From NCBI RefSeq assembly GCF_024055635.1, contig NZ_JAMXMB010000036.1, forward strand, positions 248,001 to 312,000: 64,000 nt of DNA, in the 5' to 3' direction. This document shows positions 1 to 11,265 of the stretch, piece after piece. The translations under genes were made by a program, and so were the position numbers. How positions within the stretch are numbered: position 1 is the first letter of the stretch; the number at the start of each line of letters is the position of its first letter. The notes under the pieces are model-generated. The model saw nothing but the letters and a program-made list of their open reading frames with translations. It did not search any database and was not told where the DNA came from. The DNA comes from Microbacterium yannicii (lineage in GTDB: Bacteria > Actinomycetota > Actinomycetes > Actinomycetales > Microbacteriaceae).

Positions 1-2360
<2,360 letters not shown>

Positions 2361-2380
2361 CTGGATCCTTCGAGTCCGGA

Positions 2381-2449
2381 CCCGGCACCGGTGCCGGGAT
2401 CGAGGTGGTGCACCGGGAGCGCGGGGATCGGCATCCCACGCTCCCGGTG
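2381..2449 (-). terminator. Two intercistronic hairpins between isomerase and hydrolase genes
   Basis: A perfect 11-bp inverted repeat (arms 2411-2421 and 2439-2449) is followed, in transcript order, by a perfect 18-bp palindrome CCCGGCACCGGTGCCGGG at 2381-2398. There is no T-run, so a simple intrinsic terminator is unlikely. A partial terminator, an RNA-stability element, or a protein site inside the palindrome are the options. Confidence 0.5.
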
Positions 2450-2463
2450 GGTCTGTGCGGGGC

Positions 2464-3630
2464 TTACGCGCCCCAGCCGGCCTGCGTGCCGCCGACGCGG
2501 TCCGCGGCGATCTGCTGCTGGTAGCCGGATGCCGCGTAGGCGGCCATCGGGTCGGCCGCGAGTCCGCGCGACTCGCGCCACTCGGCGAGCGCCGGGCGCA
2601 CGTCGGTGTAGAAGGCGTCCATGAACACGGCGTTGGCACCGAGCACATCGTTCGCCTGCTGCGCCGCGGCGAGGGCCTCGCGGTCGACGAGGAGGGCGCG
2701 GGCGGTCATCTCCTGCACGTTCAGCACCGAGCGGATCTGGCCGGGGATCTTGTCCTCGACGTTGTGGCACTGGTCGAGCATGAACGCCACGTCGGGGTTG
2801 TTGAGCCCGCCGCCGCGCACCACCTCGAAGATGATGCGGAACAGCTGGAACGGATCGGCCGCGCCGACGATGAGGTCATCGTCGGCGTAGAAGCGCGAGT
2901 TGAAGTCGAACGAGCCGAGCTTTCCGAGGCGGAGCAGCTGCATGACGATGAACTCGATGTTCGTGCCGGGCGCGTGGTGGCCCGTGTCGAGGCAGACCAT
3001 CGCCTTGTCGCCGAGCGAGACGACCTGCGCGTAGGAGGTGCCCCAGTCCGGAACGTCGGTGTGGTAGAACGCCGGCTCGAAGAACTTGTACTCGAGCACG
3101 AGCCGCTGCTCGTCGGAGAGCCGGTCGTAGATCTTCTGCAGCGACTCCTGCAGGCGGTCCTGCCGTGCACGGATGTCAGCCTGGCCCGGGTAGTTCGACC
3201 CTTCGGCGAGCCAGATCTTCAGGTCGCGCGAGCCCGTCGCATCCATGATGTCGATGCACTCGAGGTGATGGTCGATCGCCTTGTTGCGGATGCGGTCGTC
3301 GTGGTGCGTGAGCGCCCCGAACTTGTAGTCCTCGTCCTGGAAGGTGTTCGAGTTAATGGTGCCGAGGCTCACGCCGAGGTCTTCGGCGTGGCGGCGCAGG
3401 GCGGCGTAGTCGTCGACCTTGTCCCACGGGATGTGCAGGGCCACCGTCGGCGCGAGCTTCGTGTAGGCGTTGACCTGAGCGGCATCCGCGATCTTCTCGT
3501 AGGGATCGCGCGGCGTGCCGGCTGTCGTGAAGACGCGGAAGCGCGTGCCGGAGTTGCCGAACGCCCAGCTGGGCAGCTCGATGGCCTGGCCTTCGAGGGT
3601 GGACAGGATGTCGGGTGACAGCGTCGTCAT
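2464..3630 (-). CDS. rhaI: L-rhamnose isomerase, Pseudomonas-stutzeri-type
   Basis: A 388-residue TIM-barrel aldose isomerase converting L-rhamnose to L-rhamnulose. Recognisable segments are TINSNTFQDEDYKFG, KIWLAEGSNYPGQ, LEYKFFEPAFYHTDVPDWG and CLDTGHH, which carry the conserved Glu, His and Asp metal ligands of this metal-dependent (Mn2+/Zn2+) group. Length and motifs match the short RhaI type rather than enterobacterial RhaA. Its ATG at 3630 overlaps the stop of the mutarotase gene by four bases (ATGA), so the two are translationally coupled. An L-rhamnose mutarotase immediately upstream and the aldolase downstream make the pathway assignment secure. Confidence 0.93.
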   Translation of the reverse strand: MTTLSPDILSTLEGQAIELPSWAFGNSGTRFRVFTTAGTPRDPYEKIADAAQVNAYTKLAPTVALHIPWDKVDDYAALRRHAEDLGVSLGTINSNTFQDEDYKFGALTHHDDRIRNKAIDHHLECIDIMDATGSRDLKIWLAEGSNYPGQADIRARQDRLQESLQKIYDRLSDEQRLVLEYKFFEPAFYHTDVPDWGTSYAQVVSLGDKAMVCLDTGHHAPGTNIEFIVMQLLRLGKLGSFDFNSRFYADDDLIVGAADPFQLFRIIFEVVRGGGLNNPDVAFMLDQCHNVEDKIPGQIRSVLNVQEMTARALLVDREALAAAQQANDVLGANAVFMDAFYTDVRPALAEWRESRGLAADPMAAYAASGYQQQIAADRVGGTQAGWGA

Positions 3631-4043
3631 GATGCGGTGCCTTCTTCGTGGACGGGGTCGGTCGGGGGAGCGGGCTCGACCGCCGCGCCCTGCGCCGCGG
3701 TGAGCTGGTCGTGGAGGTTGAAGATCTCGGTGAGCGGGGCGGCCGCCTGGTCGGGCCGGCCGTCGAGCCCGACGAAGAAGCGGCCCATCTCGGCCTCCCA
3801 GCGCGCGGCGACGGCGGACGCGGCGAGATAGGCCTGAGCGGCCTCGTCGTCGTCGGTCTCGTAGTAGCCGATCAGCTGTCCGCCTTCGCCGAGGAAGAGC
3901 GAGTAGTTGCGGCGGCCCGCGGCCGCGATCTCGGCGAGCATCTCGGGCCACACGGGAGTGTGCCGGGCGATGTACTCGTCGAGCAGTTCGGGACGGATCC
4001 GCAGCTGGAAGCAGACCCGCGTCGTCGCGGTGGTGCTTGTCAT
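3627..4043 (-). CDS. rhaM: L-rhamnose mutarotase
   Basis: A 138-residue protein of the RhaM/RhaU family, which interconverts alpha and beta anomers of L-rhamnose before isomerisation. The family pattern is clear: RVCFQLRIRPELLDEYIARH near the N-terminus, with the active-site-type His in IARHTPVWPEM, then NYSLFL and GYYETDDDEA. Small dimeric ferredoxin-like fold, cytoplasmic. It is the first gene of the rhamnose operon and overlaps rhaI by four bases. The promoter and LacI-type operator lie 55-95 bases upstream. Confidence 0.92.
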   Translation of the reverse strand: MTSTTATTRVCFQLRIRPELLDEYIARHTPVWPEMLAEIAAAGRRNYSLFLGEGGQLIGYYETDDDEAAQAYLAASAVAARWEAEMGRFFVGLDGRPDQAAAPLTEIFNLHDQLTAAQGAAVEPAPPTDPVHEEGTAS

Positions 4044-4097
4044 GCGCGGGCACTCCTCGGTGGCAGTGGAAGGTGTGGGGCGGATGCATCGAGCCGA

Positions 4098-4109
4098 TGA
4101 ATCGTTTCA
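4098..4109. promoter_or_regulatory. LacI-type operator upstream of rhaM
   Basis: TGAATCGTTTCA is a near-perfect palindrome with the central CG typical of LacI-family operators. It directly follows the predicted -10 of the rhaM promoter, a position suited to repression. The same word recurs at 8457, with close variants at 8331, 26244, 34278 and 34323. The LacI gene at 14260 is the likely binder. Confidence 0.75.
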
Positions 4110-4138
4110 ACCATAAACGACCGATGACGGATCCGCAA
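4110..4138 (-). promoter_or_regulatory. Predicted rhaM operon promoter
   Basis: On the reverse strand TTGCGG (4138-4133) and TATGGT (4115-4110) are separated by exactly 17 bases, a good match to a housekeeping promoter. The operator at 4098-4109 abuts the -10. Not experimentally supported. Confidence 0.55.
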
Positions 4139-4225
4139 CTGGGAAAACGCTTGCCGTCGCAGCATACGCGCCGACGATCGGAGTGTCGATAACGTGGGGA
4201 GCCGATTCGACGCGAAGGAGCACGG

Positions 4226-5008
4226 ATGCTGCAGCAGGAACGGGCGCTCACCGCCTATGTGGACTCGGTGAAGGGCCGGCCCGGTGCGCTCGCCGTCGTG
4301 CTCGTCGGCTCGGTCGCGCAGGGGCGTGAGCGTGAGGACTCCGATGTCGATGTGTACTTCGTCGTCGACGAGGAGCGCTTCGCGGCCGAGACGGCCGCGG
4401 GGCGATTCGCGTGGATCGAGCGCCGGGGCCTCGACTACCCCCGCTCGTACATCGACATCAAGCTCGCGAGTCCGTCGTACCTCGCCACCGCCGTCGAGAA
4501 GGCGGACGACCCGACTCGTGCGTCGTTCGTCGGCGCACGGATCGCGTGGAGCGTCCTGCCGAGTCTGGACGAGACGGTGGCCCGGATCGCGACCCTGCCC
4601 GACGACGTGTGGGACGAGCGCGTGCGGTCGCATGTCGCGCAGGCGCGACTGTACGGCGGCTATTTCCTCCGTCAGGCGGTCGAGCGCGGCGACGAGTTCC
4701 TCCGCCGCCACGCCGGCCTCCATCTCGCCCTCGCCGCCGCGCGGGCGGCCCTCGCTGCGGGCCGCGTCATGCTTCCCGGCCCGAAGTACATCTCGAAGCT
4801 CGTGCGCTCGGTGCCCACGCCGAACGGGTTCGTCGACAGCTGGACTCAGGTGGTGGACGACCCTGACATCGAGTCGGGTCGCGCCCTGCTGCGCATCCTC
4901 GACGAATGGCTGGGCGACGGTCTCACTCCCGACGAGGCGCTGTCGACGTTCATCCGCGACAACGAACTCGCCTGGCTCCGCGGGACCGTGCCCGCGGAGT
5001 TCTGGTGA
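4226..5008 (+). CDS. Nucleotidyltransferase-domain protein
   Basis: A 260-residue protein. Residues 28-42 read GSVAQGREREDSDVD, the Gly-Ser...Asp-x-Asp signature of the DNA polymerase beta nucleotidyltransferase superfamily, which binds two metal ions. The C-terminal half is helical, as in aminoglycoside/kanamycin nucleotidyltransferase-like proteins. Substrate unknown: it could adenylylate a small molecule or protein. The ATG at 4226 has a GAAGGAG ribosome-binding site eight to ten bases upstream. It is transcribed divergently from the rhamnose operon and is followed by a convergent permease gene, so no metabolic link is implied. Some relatives confer antibiotic resistance, but nothing here shows that. 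Confidence 0.75.
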   Translation: MLQQERALTAYVDSVKGRPGALAVVLVGSVAQGREREDSDVDVYFVVDEERFAAETAAGRFAWIERRGLDYPRSYIDIKLASPSYLATAVEKADDPTRASFVGARIAWSVLPSLDETVARIATLPDDVWDERVRSHVAQARLYGGYFLRQAVERGDEFLRRHAGLHLALAAARAALAAGRVMLPGPKYISKLVRSVPTPNGFVDSWTQVVDDPDIESGRALLRILDEWLGDGLTPDEALSTFIRDNELAWLRGTVPAEFW

Positions 5009-5020
5009 ACGCACCGCGCA

Positions 5021-5935
5021 TCACCCCTTGACCGCTCCGCTGGTCAGGCCCGCCACGATCTGCCGGTTGAAGAAGATGTACATGATCAGCGGGGGGATCG
5101 TGATGAGCAGGATGTCCATGAACAGCAGATTCCACTGACTCAGGTTCTGGCTCTGGAAGTTGTACAGCGTGAGCTGCACAGTCGCGTTCGCATCGCCGGG
5201 CAGGAAGTACAGCGGACCGGTGAAGTCGTTGAATACGCGCACCGCCTGGACGACGATGATCGTGATCATCACCGGACGAAGCAGCGGCATCACGACCGAG
5301 AAGAAGAGCCGCATCGGTCCGGCCCCGTCGATGATCGCCGCTTCGTCGAGCTCGCGCGGGATCGTCGACACGAACGCGCGGAAGAGCAGGATGCAGAACG
5401 AGAGGCCGAAGGCCGCCTCGATGAGGATCATGCCCGGCATCGTCTTGAACAGACCGAGGCCCTGCAGCACCCAGATCGTCGGCACGACCGCCGGCGGCAC
5501 GATCAGCCCGGCGAAGACGAGGAAGTAGACGATGGCGTTCCAGCGGGACTTCCGCCGCTGCAGCACATAGCCGACGGCCGCCGAGAAGACCACCATGATC
5601 GCGACGCTGACGACGGTCAGCACCGTGCTGTTGACGAACGCGCGGAGGATGATGAAGTCGCGTGTCTGCAGCACCGTCAGGAAGTTGTCCCAGAGGAACC
5701 AGCCCTGCTGCGGCAGGGAGAACTCGAACAGCGACGCCTCCTGCGGGTTCTTCGCCGCGGTGAGGAAGATGAACGCGAAGGGCACGATGAAGACGATGAT
5801 CGAGAGAACGATCGCGATGACGCCTACGACGTACTTCCGCAGGAACTTCCGCAGTGTGAGCGGCCGACGATCCTCGCGAGCTGCGCGGCGGACGGCGCGT
5901 GCGTCCGCTGTCGTGATGGTGCGCGTGACGGTCAT
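5021..5935 (-). CDS. CUT1 ABC transporter permease (MalG-like)
   Basis: A 304-residue inner-membrane permease with about six transmembrane segments, starting after a basic cytoplasmic N-terminus (RKFLRKYVVGVIAIVLSI). The ATPase-contact EAA loop is seen as EAAIIDGAGPMRLFFSVVMP, and the C-terminus ends with FFNRQIVAGLTSGAVKG, typical of MalG-type subunits. It overlaps the MalF-like gene by four bases and is the third gene of the lipoprotein-MalF-MalG operon starting at 8240. No ATPase is encoded nearby; CUT1 systems of actinobacteria commonly share a remote MsmK-type ATPase. The location between rhamnose catabolism and rhamnosidase genes suggests import of rhamnose or rhamnosyl oligosaccharides. 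Confidence 0.92.
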   Translation of the reverse strand: MTVTRTITTADARAVRRAAREDRRPLTLRKFLRKYVVGVIAIVLSIIVFIVPFAFIFLTAAKNPQEASLFEFSLPQQGWFLWDNFLTVLQTRDFIILRAFVNSTVLTVVSVAIMVVFSAAVGYVLQRRKSRWNAIVYFLVFAGLIVPPAVVPTIWVLQGLGLFKTMPGMILIEAAFGLSFCILLFRAFVSTIPRELDEAAIIDGAGPMRLFFSVVMPLLRPVMITIIVVQAVRVFNDFTGPLYFLPGDANATVQLTLYNFQSQNLSQWNLLFMDILLITIPPLIMYIFFNRQIVAGLTSGAVKG

Positions 5936-6849
5936 GATTCCACCTGCCGACGGTTGATGAAGTAGAAGATCGGCACGACGATCGCCGTCACGATGACGAA
6001 GAGCACCACGTTGCCTGCTGTCGACAGGCCGTAGAAGCCGGCCTGGTACTGCTTGTAGATGACCGACGCGATCACGTCGCTCGAGAACCCGGGGCCGCCG
6101 CGGGTCATGGCCCAGATCAACTCGAACGACCTCAGGCCGCCGATGAGCGAGAGCAGCACGACGGTGCCGGTCGCGGGCACCACCAGCGGGAGCGTGATGT
6201 TGCGGAAGACCTTCCAGGCACCGGCGCCGTCGACGCGGGCGGCCTCGAAGTACTCCTGGGGGATGGCGACGATACCGGCGATGTAGATGAGCGTCGCGAT
6301 GCCCACGCCCTGCCAGACATCGACGAGCGAGACGGAGTACAGGGCGAGAGACGGGTCTGTGAGCCACGCCGGGCCCTGGATGCCGATCGCCGCAAGCGAC
6401 TTGTTGATGAGGCCGTCGAATGGGTCCATCAGAACCTTGAACGTGATGCCTACGCCGATGGTCGAGACGAGCACGGGGAAGAAGATGGTCGCCCGGAGGT
6501 ACCCCCGGCCGAGGATCGAGCCCGTCAGCAGCAGGGCGAGGGCGAGACCGAGCACGACCTTCAGGCCGGAGGTGATGAAGCCGTAGATGAAGGTGTTGAT
6601 GAGGCTCTGGTAGAGCATCGGCTCGGTGAAGAAGGTCACGAAGTTCTGGAAGCCGATGAACTCGACGTCGAAGAGCGACCAGCGGGTGAGGCTGAAGTAG
6701 AACGACGCGAACGTCGGGACGGCGAAGAGGACGATGAAGAGGATTCCCGCCGGGATGTAGAACCAGAGCGGGTAGGGGCTCCTCATCGAGCGCCGTGCGT
6801 GCGGCGGTGGCGCGGCGGTGTTCTTCCGCGCGGGGGCGAGCGTCGTCAT
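5932..6849 (-). CDS. CUT1 ABC transporter permease (MalF-like)
   Basis: A 305-residue membrane protein with six predicted helices and the EAA loop YFEAARVDGAGAWKVFRNIT. The N-terminus is basic (ARKNTAAPPPHARRSMRSPYPLWFYIPAGI), as usual for the inside-first topology of sugar permeases. It partners the MalG-like subunit (overlap of four bases) and the binding lipoprotein encoded 83 bases upstream. Together they form the membrane channel of a carbohydrate importer, probably for rhamnose-containing sugars judging by position and the shared operator. Confidence 0.92.
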   Translation of the reverse strand: MTTLAPARKNTAAPPPHARRSMRSPYPLWFYIPAGILFIVLFAVPTFASFYFSLTRWSLFDVEFIGFQNFVTFFTEPMLYQSLINTFIYGFITSGLKVVLGLALALLLTGSILGRGYLRATIFFPVLVSTIGVGITFKVLMDPFDGLINKSLAAIGIQGPAWLTDPSLALYSVSLVDVWQGVGIATLIYIAGIVAIPQEYFEAARVDGAGAWKVFRNITLPLVVPATGTVVLLSLIGGLRSFELIWAMTRGGPGFSSDVIASVIYKQYQAGFYGLSTAGNVVLFVIVTAIVVPIFYFINRRQVES

Positions 6850-6932
6850 GTCATCTCCATTGATGTGGAAGGGGGGCCGCGCCGCGGACGACGCGACCCC
6901 CGAATCGGATGCTGTTCAGACTCGCGTCCGGG

Positions 6933-8240
6933 TCACCAGCCTTCGAGGCCCAGCTGCTGGGCCTGCTTGACGACATCCTCGTCGTAGAGGCCGGCGCCCT
7001 CCTCGGCGGAGCTGATGCCGGAGCCTACCTGCACCGTGATGTTCTCGAGGTTCGGTCCCTTGATCGGCGACAGGAACTCGAGCGCGGGGTTGGTGTTGCC
7101 CTCGTCGAAGTACACCTGCATGTCCTTCAGGAGGCCCGGAACGTCGTCCGGGAGGGTGCAGGCGTTCGCGTACGGGCCGCTGGGCACCATGGCGGTGTTC
7201 TGCACCTCGCAGCCGGCTTCGGTCTGCGTGAAGGCGACGAACTTCTTCGCGGCCTCGAGCTTGTCGCCCTCGGTCGTCTTCGGGATGTAGATCGCGTTCG
7301 GCAGCCAGACGGTCAGCTTCGTGTCGGCCGCGTCCTGTGCGGGCAGCGGGAAGACGCCGACATCCTCGAGCTCGTCGGGGTTGTTCTGCGCGATGGTCGA
7401 GACGATGCCGGTCAGGATCGGGTAGTGCGCGCCCTCGCCGGTCGCGATCATGCGTGCACCGTCGTCGAAGAGTGCGGAGCCGAAGTCCTCGTTCCACCAG
7501 CCGGCTTCGAAGCCCGCCTGCTGGTTGGCGAAGCCCTCCAGCGCCGGCTCGTCCACGTACTTGCGGTTGCCCGCCGTGTACTCCTCGGCCCAGTCCGGGT
7601 CGGCGGCCAGCACGTTGCCGAAGTCGCCGAGCACGAACAGCTGGCTCGTCCACGTGTCGCCGTAGGTCTGGATGACCGGAGTGATGCCGGCCGCCTTGAT
7701 CGCCTCGTTGTTGGCGGCGAACTCATCCCACGTCGTCGGGATCTCGAGTCCGAGATCCGCGTAGATCTTCTTGTTGTAGACGACGGCGCCGGCCTGGGTC
7801 GCACCCCACGGCGCGCCGTAGACCCCGTTGTCCGTCGAGACGACGGCCGTCATCGTGTCGATGAGGTCGCCGGTCCAGTCCTGGTCATCGAGCGGGACGA
7901 GGTTCTGGTCGGGATTGAGAGCCTGGAAGAGCGAGCCGGAGTTGTAGTGGAAGACGTCCTCCATCTCGCCGGTGGCGAGCTTCGTCTTCATCAGGTTGTC
8001 GCCCTCGGTGCCTGCGGGCTGCGTCTCGAGCTTCACCGAGATGTCGGGGTTCTCATCTTCGAACGCCTCGATGAGGGCCTTCGCGGCAGTGACGTTCGCC
8101 TCTGCGTTCTGCGTGAGATAGGTGATCTCGACCTTGCCGTCGTCAGACCCGCCGCCTGCGCTGCACGCGGCCAGCGGCAGGGCCAGTGCCACGATGCCCG
8201 CGCCTGCGAGGAGCACTCTCCTGGTCGGGGAGCTCTTCAT
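6933..8240 (-). CDS. Extracellular sugar-binding lipoprotein of ABC transporter
   Basis: A 435-residue solute-binding protein of the CUT1 (family 1) class. The start at 8240 is supported by a strong AAGGAGG site seven bases upstream; residues 1-25 form a signal peptide ending in the lipobox LAAC with lipidated Cys26, followed by a Gly/Ser-rich linker. The mature part begins with VEITYLTQNAEANVTAAK, the usual first strand of these bilobal proteins. It delivers its ligand to the two permeases downstream. Expression is probably rhamnose-responsive: TGAAACCATTCA at 8331-8342 resembles the operator found at the rhamnose operon. Exact ligand not determinable. Confidence 0.92.
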   Translation of the reverse strand: MKSSPTRRVLLAGAGIVALALPLAACSAGGGSDDGKVEITYLTQNAEANVTAAKALIEAFEDENPDISVKLETQPAGTEGDNLMKTKLATGEMEDVFHYNSGSLFQALNPDQNLVPLDDQDWTGDLIDTMTAVVSTDNGVYGAPWGATQAGAVVYNKKIYADLGLEIPTTWDEFAANNEAIKAAGITPVIQTYGDTWTSQLFVLGDFGNVLAADPDWAEEYTAGNRKYVDEPALEGFANQQAGFEAGWWNEDFGSALFDDGARMIATGEGAHYPILTGIVSTIAQNNPDELEDVGVFPLPAQDAADTKLTVWLPNAIYIPKTTEGDKLEAAKKFVAFTQTEAGCEVQNTAMVPSGPYANACTLPDDVPGLLKDMQVYFDEGNTNPALEFLSPIKGPNLENITVQVGSGISSAEEGAGLYDEDVVKQAQQLGLEGW

Positions 8241-8330
8241 CTTTACCTCCTTGTAAAGCTGAGCGGACGATCCGCCCACATTGCCGGAATCCTTGGTGCT
8301 TCGTCGAGTGGATCGGGTTGCCTCGGGCAT

Positions 8331-8342
8331 TGAAACCATTCA
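8331..8342. promoter_or_regulatory. LacI-type operator variant upstream of the ABC operon
   Basis: TGAAACCATTCA matches the family palindrome with a two-base difference in the centre. It lies about 90 bases upstream of the binding-protein ATG in the 278-base divergent region shared with the GH78 gene at 8519. Confidence 0.6.
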
Positions 8343-8442
8343 ACCCTCGTAACGTACGTCCCATTCGACCCCGAGGTCAACCATCGTTCTCGCAACGGGC
8401 GATCACGATCGTGTAACGGTCTACATCGCTGCGGCGCGATAG

Positions 8443-8468
8443 TTGACAGACCCGCCTGAATCGTTTCA
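8443..8468 (+). promoter_or_regulatory. Predicted GH78 promoter with embedded LacI-type operator
   Basis: A consensus -35 TTGACA is at 8443-8448. The palindrome TGAATCGTTTCA (8457-8468) occupies the spacer and would overlap a weak -10 (CACGAT, 8467-8472). A repressor bound here would block RNA polymerase. The palindrome is identical to the one at 4098. Confidence 0.65.
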
Positions 8469-8518
8469 CGATGGTCCAGCGGGTCGGCGACGCGGCCGCC
8501 CGGCGAAAGGACACAGCC

Positions 8519-11206
8519 ATGACGGCCCTTCCCCTCTCCGACGCAGTAGACGCCACCACGCGCGTGGCGGAGGTGCGGACCCAGCACGGCCCTGGACTTC
8601 TCGGCGTTCCCCGCACGGGTCTGCGCATCAACTGGCGGGCGGAGAGCGAAGACCTCGATGCGCGCATCCTCGGGTATCAGCTGGCGTGGGGCGAAGAAGG
8701 TTCGTCGCTCGTCGTCCAGGAGCCGGTCGCGTCGACTCGCACGGTCGGCGTGGCGATCCCGGGGTCGCTGGCTCCGCGTGAGCGTCGCGCCTTCGCGGTG
8801 CGGGTCGCGACCGCCACCGGGTGGACGCCGTGGAGCGAGCCGCTCGTGGTGGAAGTCGGCGTCGAGGGTCCCGACCTCGAGGCATCCGTCATCGGCGCCG
8901 ACACGCCGGCCGATGGGCCTATCCCGCTGCTGCGCACCGAGTTCACCCTCGATCGCGCGCCCGGCTCGGCGCGCCTGCGCCTCAGCGCCCTCGGCCTCGT
9001 CGACGCGTGGATCAACGGCACCCGCGCCTCCGATGCCCTCCTGACGCCGGGCTGGACCTCGTACCAGGAGCGCATCCTCATCGACACCATCGACGTCACC
9101 ACGCTGCTCCGCGAGGGCGCGAACGTCATCGTGCTCGCCGTCGCGGACGGCTGGTACCGCGGCAGCTTCGGGTTCGCGCGCCGCCAGGCCATCTACGGCG
9201 ACCGCACCGGCGCGCTTGCGCAGCTCGAGGCGGACGGTGAGATCATCGCGAAGACGGATGCCTCGTGGCAGGCCGGTTTCGGAGCGCTCCGCAGCGCGAG
9301 CATCTACGACGGCACCGTCACCGACCTGCGCCTTCACGATCCCGCGATGCACGAGCCGGGCTTCACGGACGCGGCCTGGGTCGCGGCATCCGTCATCGAT
9401 GTCGATCCCGCCCGCTTCGAGCCTCGGTCGGCCCCGCCGGTGCGCGTCGTCGCCGAACTGCCGATGGAGGCGGCGCGCCATGACGGACGCACCCGTCTCG
9501 ACAGCGGCCAGAACGTCTCCGGCTGGGTGCGGCTCACCGTGCGCGGGCGCGCCGGCGATGTCGTGACCGTGCGCCACGCGGAAGTCCTCGAGCCATCGGG
9601 CGACCTGCACGTGAAGGCGCTCCGGTCGGCGAAGGCCACCGACGTCTACACCCTCGACCGCGACGGCGAGCACACGCTCGAGCCGGCCTTCACCTTCCAC
9701 GGCTTCCGCTACGCCGACGTCGCCGGTGCCGAGGTCGTCTCGGCGACGGCGGTCGCCATCTCGAGCGACCTCCCTCGCCGCAGCACCTTCTCGTCGTCGC
9801 ATGAGGCGCTCGACCGCTTCCACTCCAACGTGTTCTGGTCGCAGCGCGACAATTTCGTCTCGGTGCCCACCGACTGCCCGCAGCGCGACGAGCGCCTGGG
9901 CTGGACGGGCGACGCCCAGGCGTTCGCAGCGACGGCGAACACGCTCATGGACACCGAGTCGTTCTGGCTGTCGTGGCTGCGCGACCTGGAGATCGACCAG
10001 ACCGACGAGGGCGGCGTGCCGGCGGTCGTGCCCGACATCATCCGGCCGCAGGACATGCTGATGGGCGGGGTGCCGACCGAGAACATGGGCCGCGCCGGAT
10101 GGGCGGATGCCGCGACCATCGTGCCGCTCGCCGTGTACGAGTCGTATGGGTCCGACGAGGTTCTGCGGCGTCAGCGCGACAGCATGCGGCGCTGGGTGGA
10201 TCACCTGACCCGTCGCGCCGGCGACGGCGTCGTCCTGCCGACGGGTGACTTCCAGTTCGGCGACTGGCTCGATCCCGACGCGCCCGGCGAGCGGCCGTGG
10301 GAGGCCAAGGTCTCGAGCGACTTCGTGTCGAACGCGTTCTACGCGCACTCGGCGCGCCTGCTCGCCCGCGCCGAGCGCATACTCGCCGATGCGTCGACCG
10401 CCGATGGGTACGACGCGCTGGCCGACCGCGTGGGGGCCGCCACGTTCGAACGCTGGGGTGAGCAGGCGGTCCTCACGCAGAGCGGCGCGGCGATCGCCCT
10501 CGAGTTCGGGCTCGCCCCCACCGCCCGCCGCTCCGAGATCGCGGACGGTCTCGCGGAGAACGTGCGCCGCGAGAACGGCCGGATCGCCACCGGCTTCCTC
10601 GGCACCCCGCTGGTGCTCTTCGCGCTCTCTCGCAGCGGCCACCTCGACGAGGCGTACCTGATGCTGCTCCGGCGTGAGGCGCCGTCATGGCTGTACCAGG
10701 TCGACCGTGGCGCGACGACCGTGTGGGAGCGCTGGGACGCGATCCTGCCGGACGGCAGCATCCACTCCGGTGCGATGGACGCCCTTCCGACCGAGGACGC
10801 GTCCGAGGCCGAGACCGGCATGCTCTCGTTCAACCACTACGCCTACGGGGCGATGATCGACTGGGTGTACCGCACGGTGGCAGGCCTCGCCCCGGATGCC
10901 GACGACCCGGGATATCGCACCGTGCACGTGGCGCCTCGCCCGGCGGCCGGGCTCGACCACGCGTCGGCGTCGATCGACACCCCGCAGGGCAGACTTGCGA
11001 TCGACTGGCGCGTCGAGGGCGACGTGTTCGAAGCCACGCTCGAGGTGCCGTTCGGCGCTCGTGCCCTGCTCGACCTTCCCACCACAGCGGCGTCGACCGC
11101 GACGGTCGGCGGTGCCCCGGTGCCCGCCGAACTCCGCCATGGCACGCACCGCATCGTCGTCACCGCTCCCGCCGTCGCGACGCCGAGCGTCGCCGTCTCG
11201 GCCTGA
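8519..11206 (+). CDS. Alpha-L-rhamnosidase, GH78 (first copy)
   Basis: An 895-residue protein of glycoside hydrolase family 78, releasing terminal alpha-L-rhamnose by inversion. The hallmark segment TDCPQRDERLGWTGD starts at residue 451 and holds conserved acidic residues of the (alpha/alpha)6 barrel. Before it lie beta-sandwich domains, including the carbohydrate-binding-like LRLSALGLVDAWINGTRASD region. Near the C-terminus, GATTVWERWDAILPDGS contains another conserved acid. No signal peptide is visible, so it likely acts inside the cell on imported oligosaccharides. The ATG at 8519 follows GAAAGGA; an in-frame upstream ATG at 8471 overlaps the operator and lacks a ribosome site. The second GH78 gene follows after 59 bases. 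Confidence 0.95.
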   Translation: MTALPLSDAVDATTRVAEVRTQHGPGLLGVPRTGLRINWRAESEDLDARILGYQLAWGEEGSSLVVQEPVASTRTVGVAIPGSLAPRERRAFAVRVATATGWTPWSEPLVVEVGVEGPDLEASVIGADTPADGPIPLLRTEFTLDRAPGSARLRLSALGLVDAWINGTRASDALLTPGWTSYQERILIDTIDVTTLLREGANVIVLAVADGWYRGSFGFARRQAIYGDRTGALAQLEADGEIIAKTDASWQAGFGALRSASIYDGTVTDLRLHDPAMHEPGFTDAAWVAASVIDVDPARFEPRSAPPVRVVAELPMEAARHDGRTRLDSGQNVSGWVRLTVRGRAGDVVTVRHAEVLEPSGDLHVKALRSAKATDVYTLDRDGEHTLEPAFTFHGFRYADVAGAEVVSATAVAISSDLPRRSTFSSSHEALDRFHSNVFWSQRDNFVSVPTDCPQRDERLGWTGDAQAFAATANTLMDTESFWLSWLRDLEIDQTDEGGVPAVVPDIIRPQDMLMGGVPTENMGRAGWADAATIVPLAVYESYGSDEVLRRQRDSMRRWVDHLTRRAGDGVVLPTGDFQFGDWLDPDAPGERPWEAKVSSDFVSNAFYAHSARLLARAERILADASTADGYDALADRVGAATFERWGEQAVLTQSGAAIALEFGLAPTARRSEIADGLAENVRRENGRIATGFLGTPLVLFALSRSGHLDEAYLMLLRREAPSWLYQVDRGATTVWERWDAILPDGSIHSGAMDALPTEDASEAETGMLSFNHYAYGAMIDWVYRTVAGLAPDADDPGYRTVHVAPRPAAGLDHASASIDTPQGRLAIDWRVEGDVFEATLEVPFGARALLDLPTTAASTATVGGAPVPAELRHGTHRIVVTAPAVATPSVAVSA

Positions 11207-11265
11207 TCGCGGCATCCGTGCATCCCGACAATCTCCACCACACCGACCATCTCCCGAGGAGAGCC

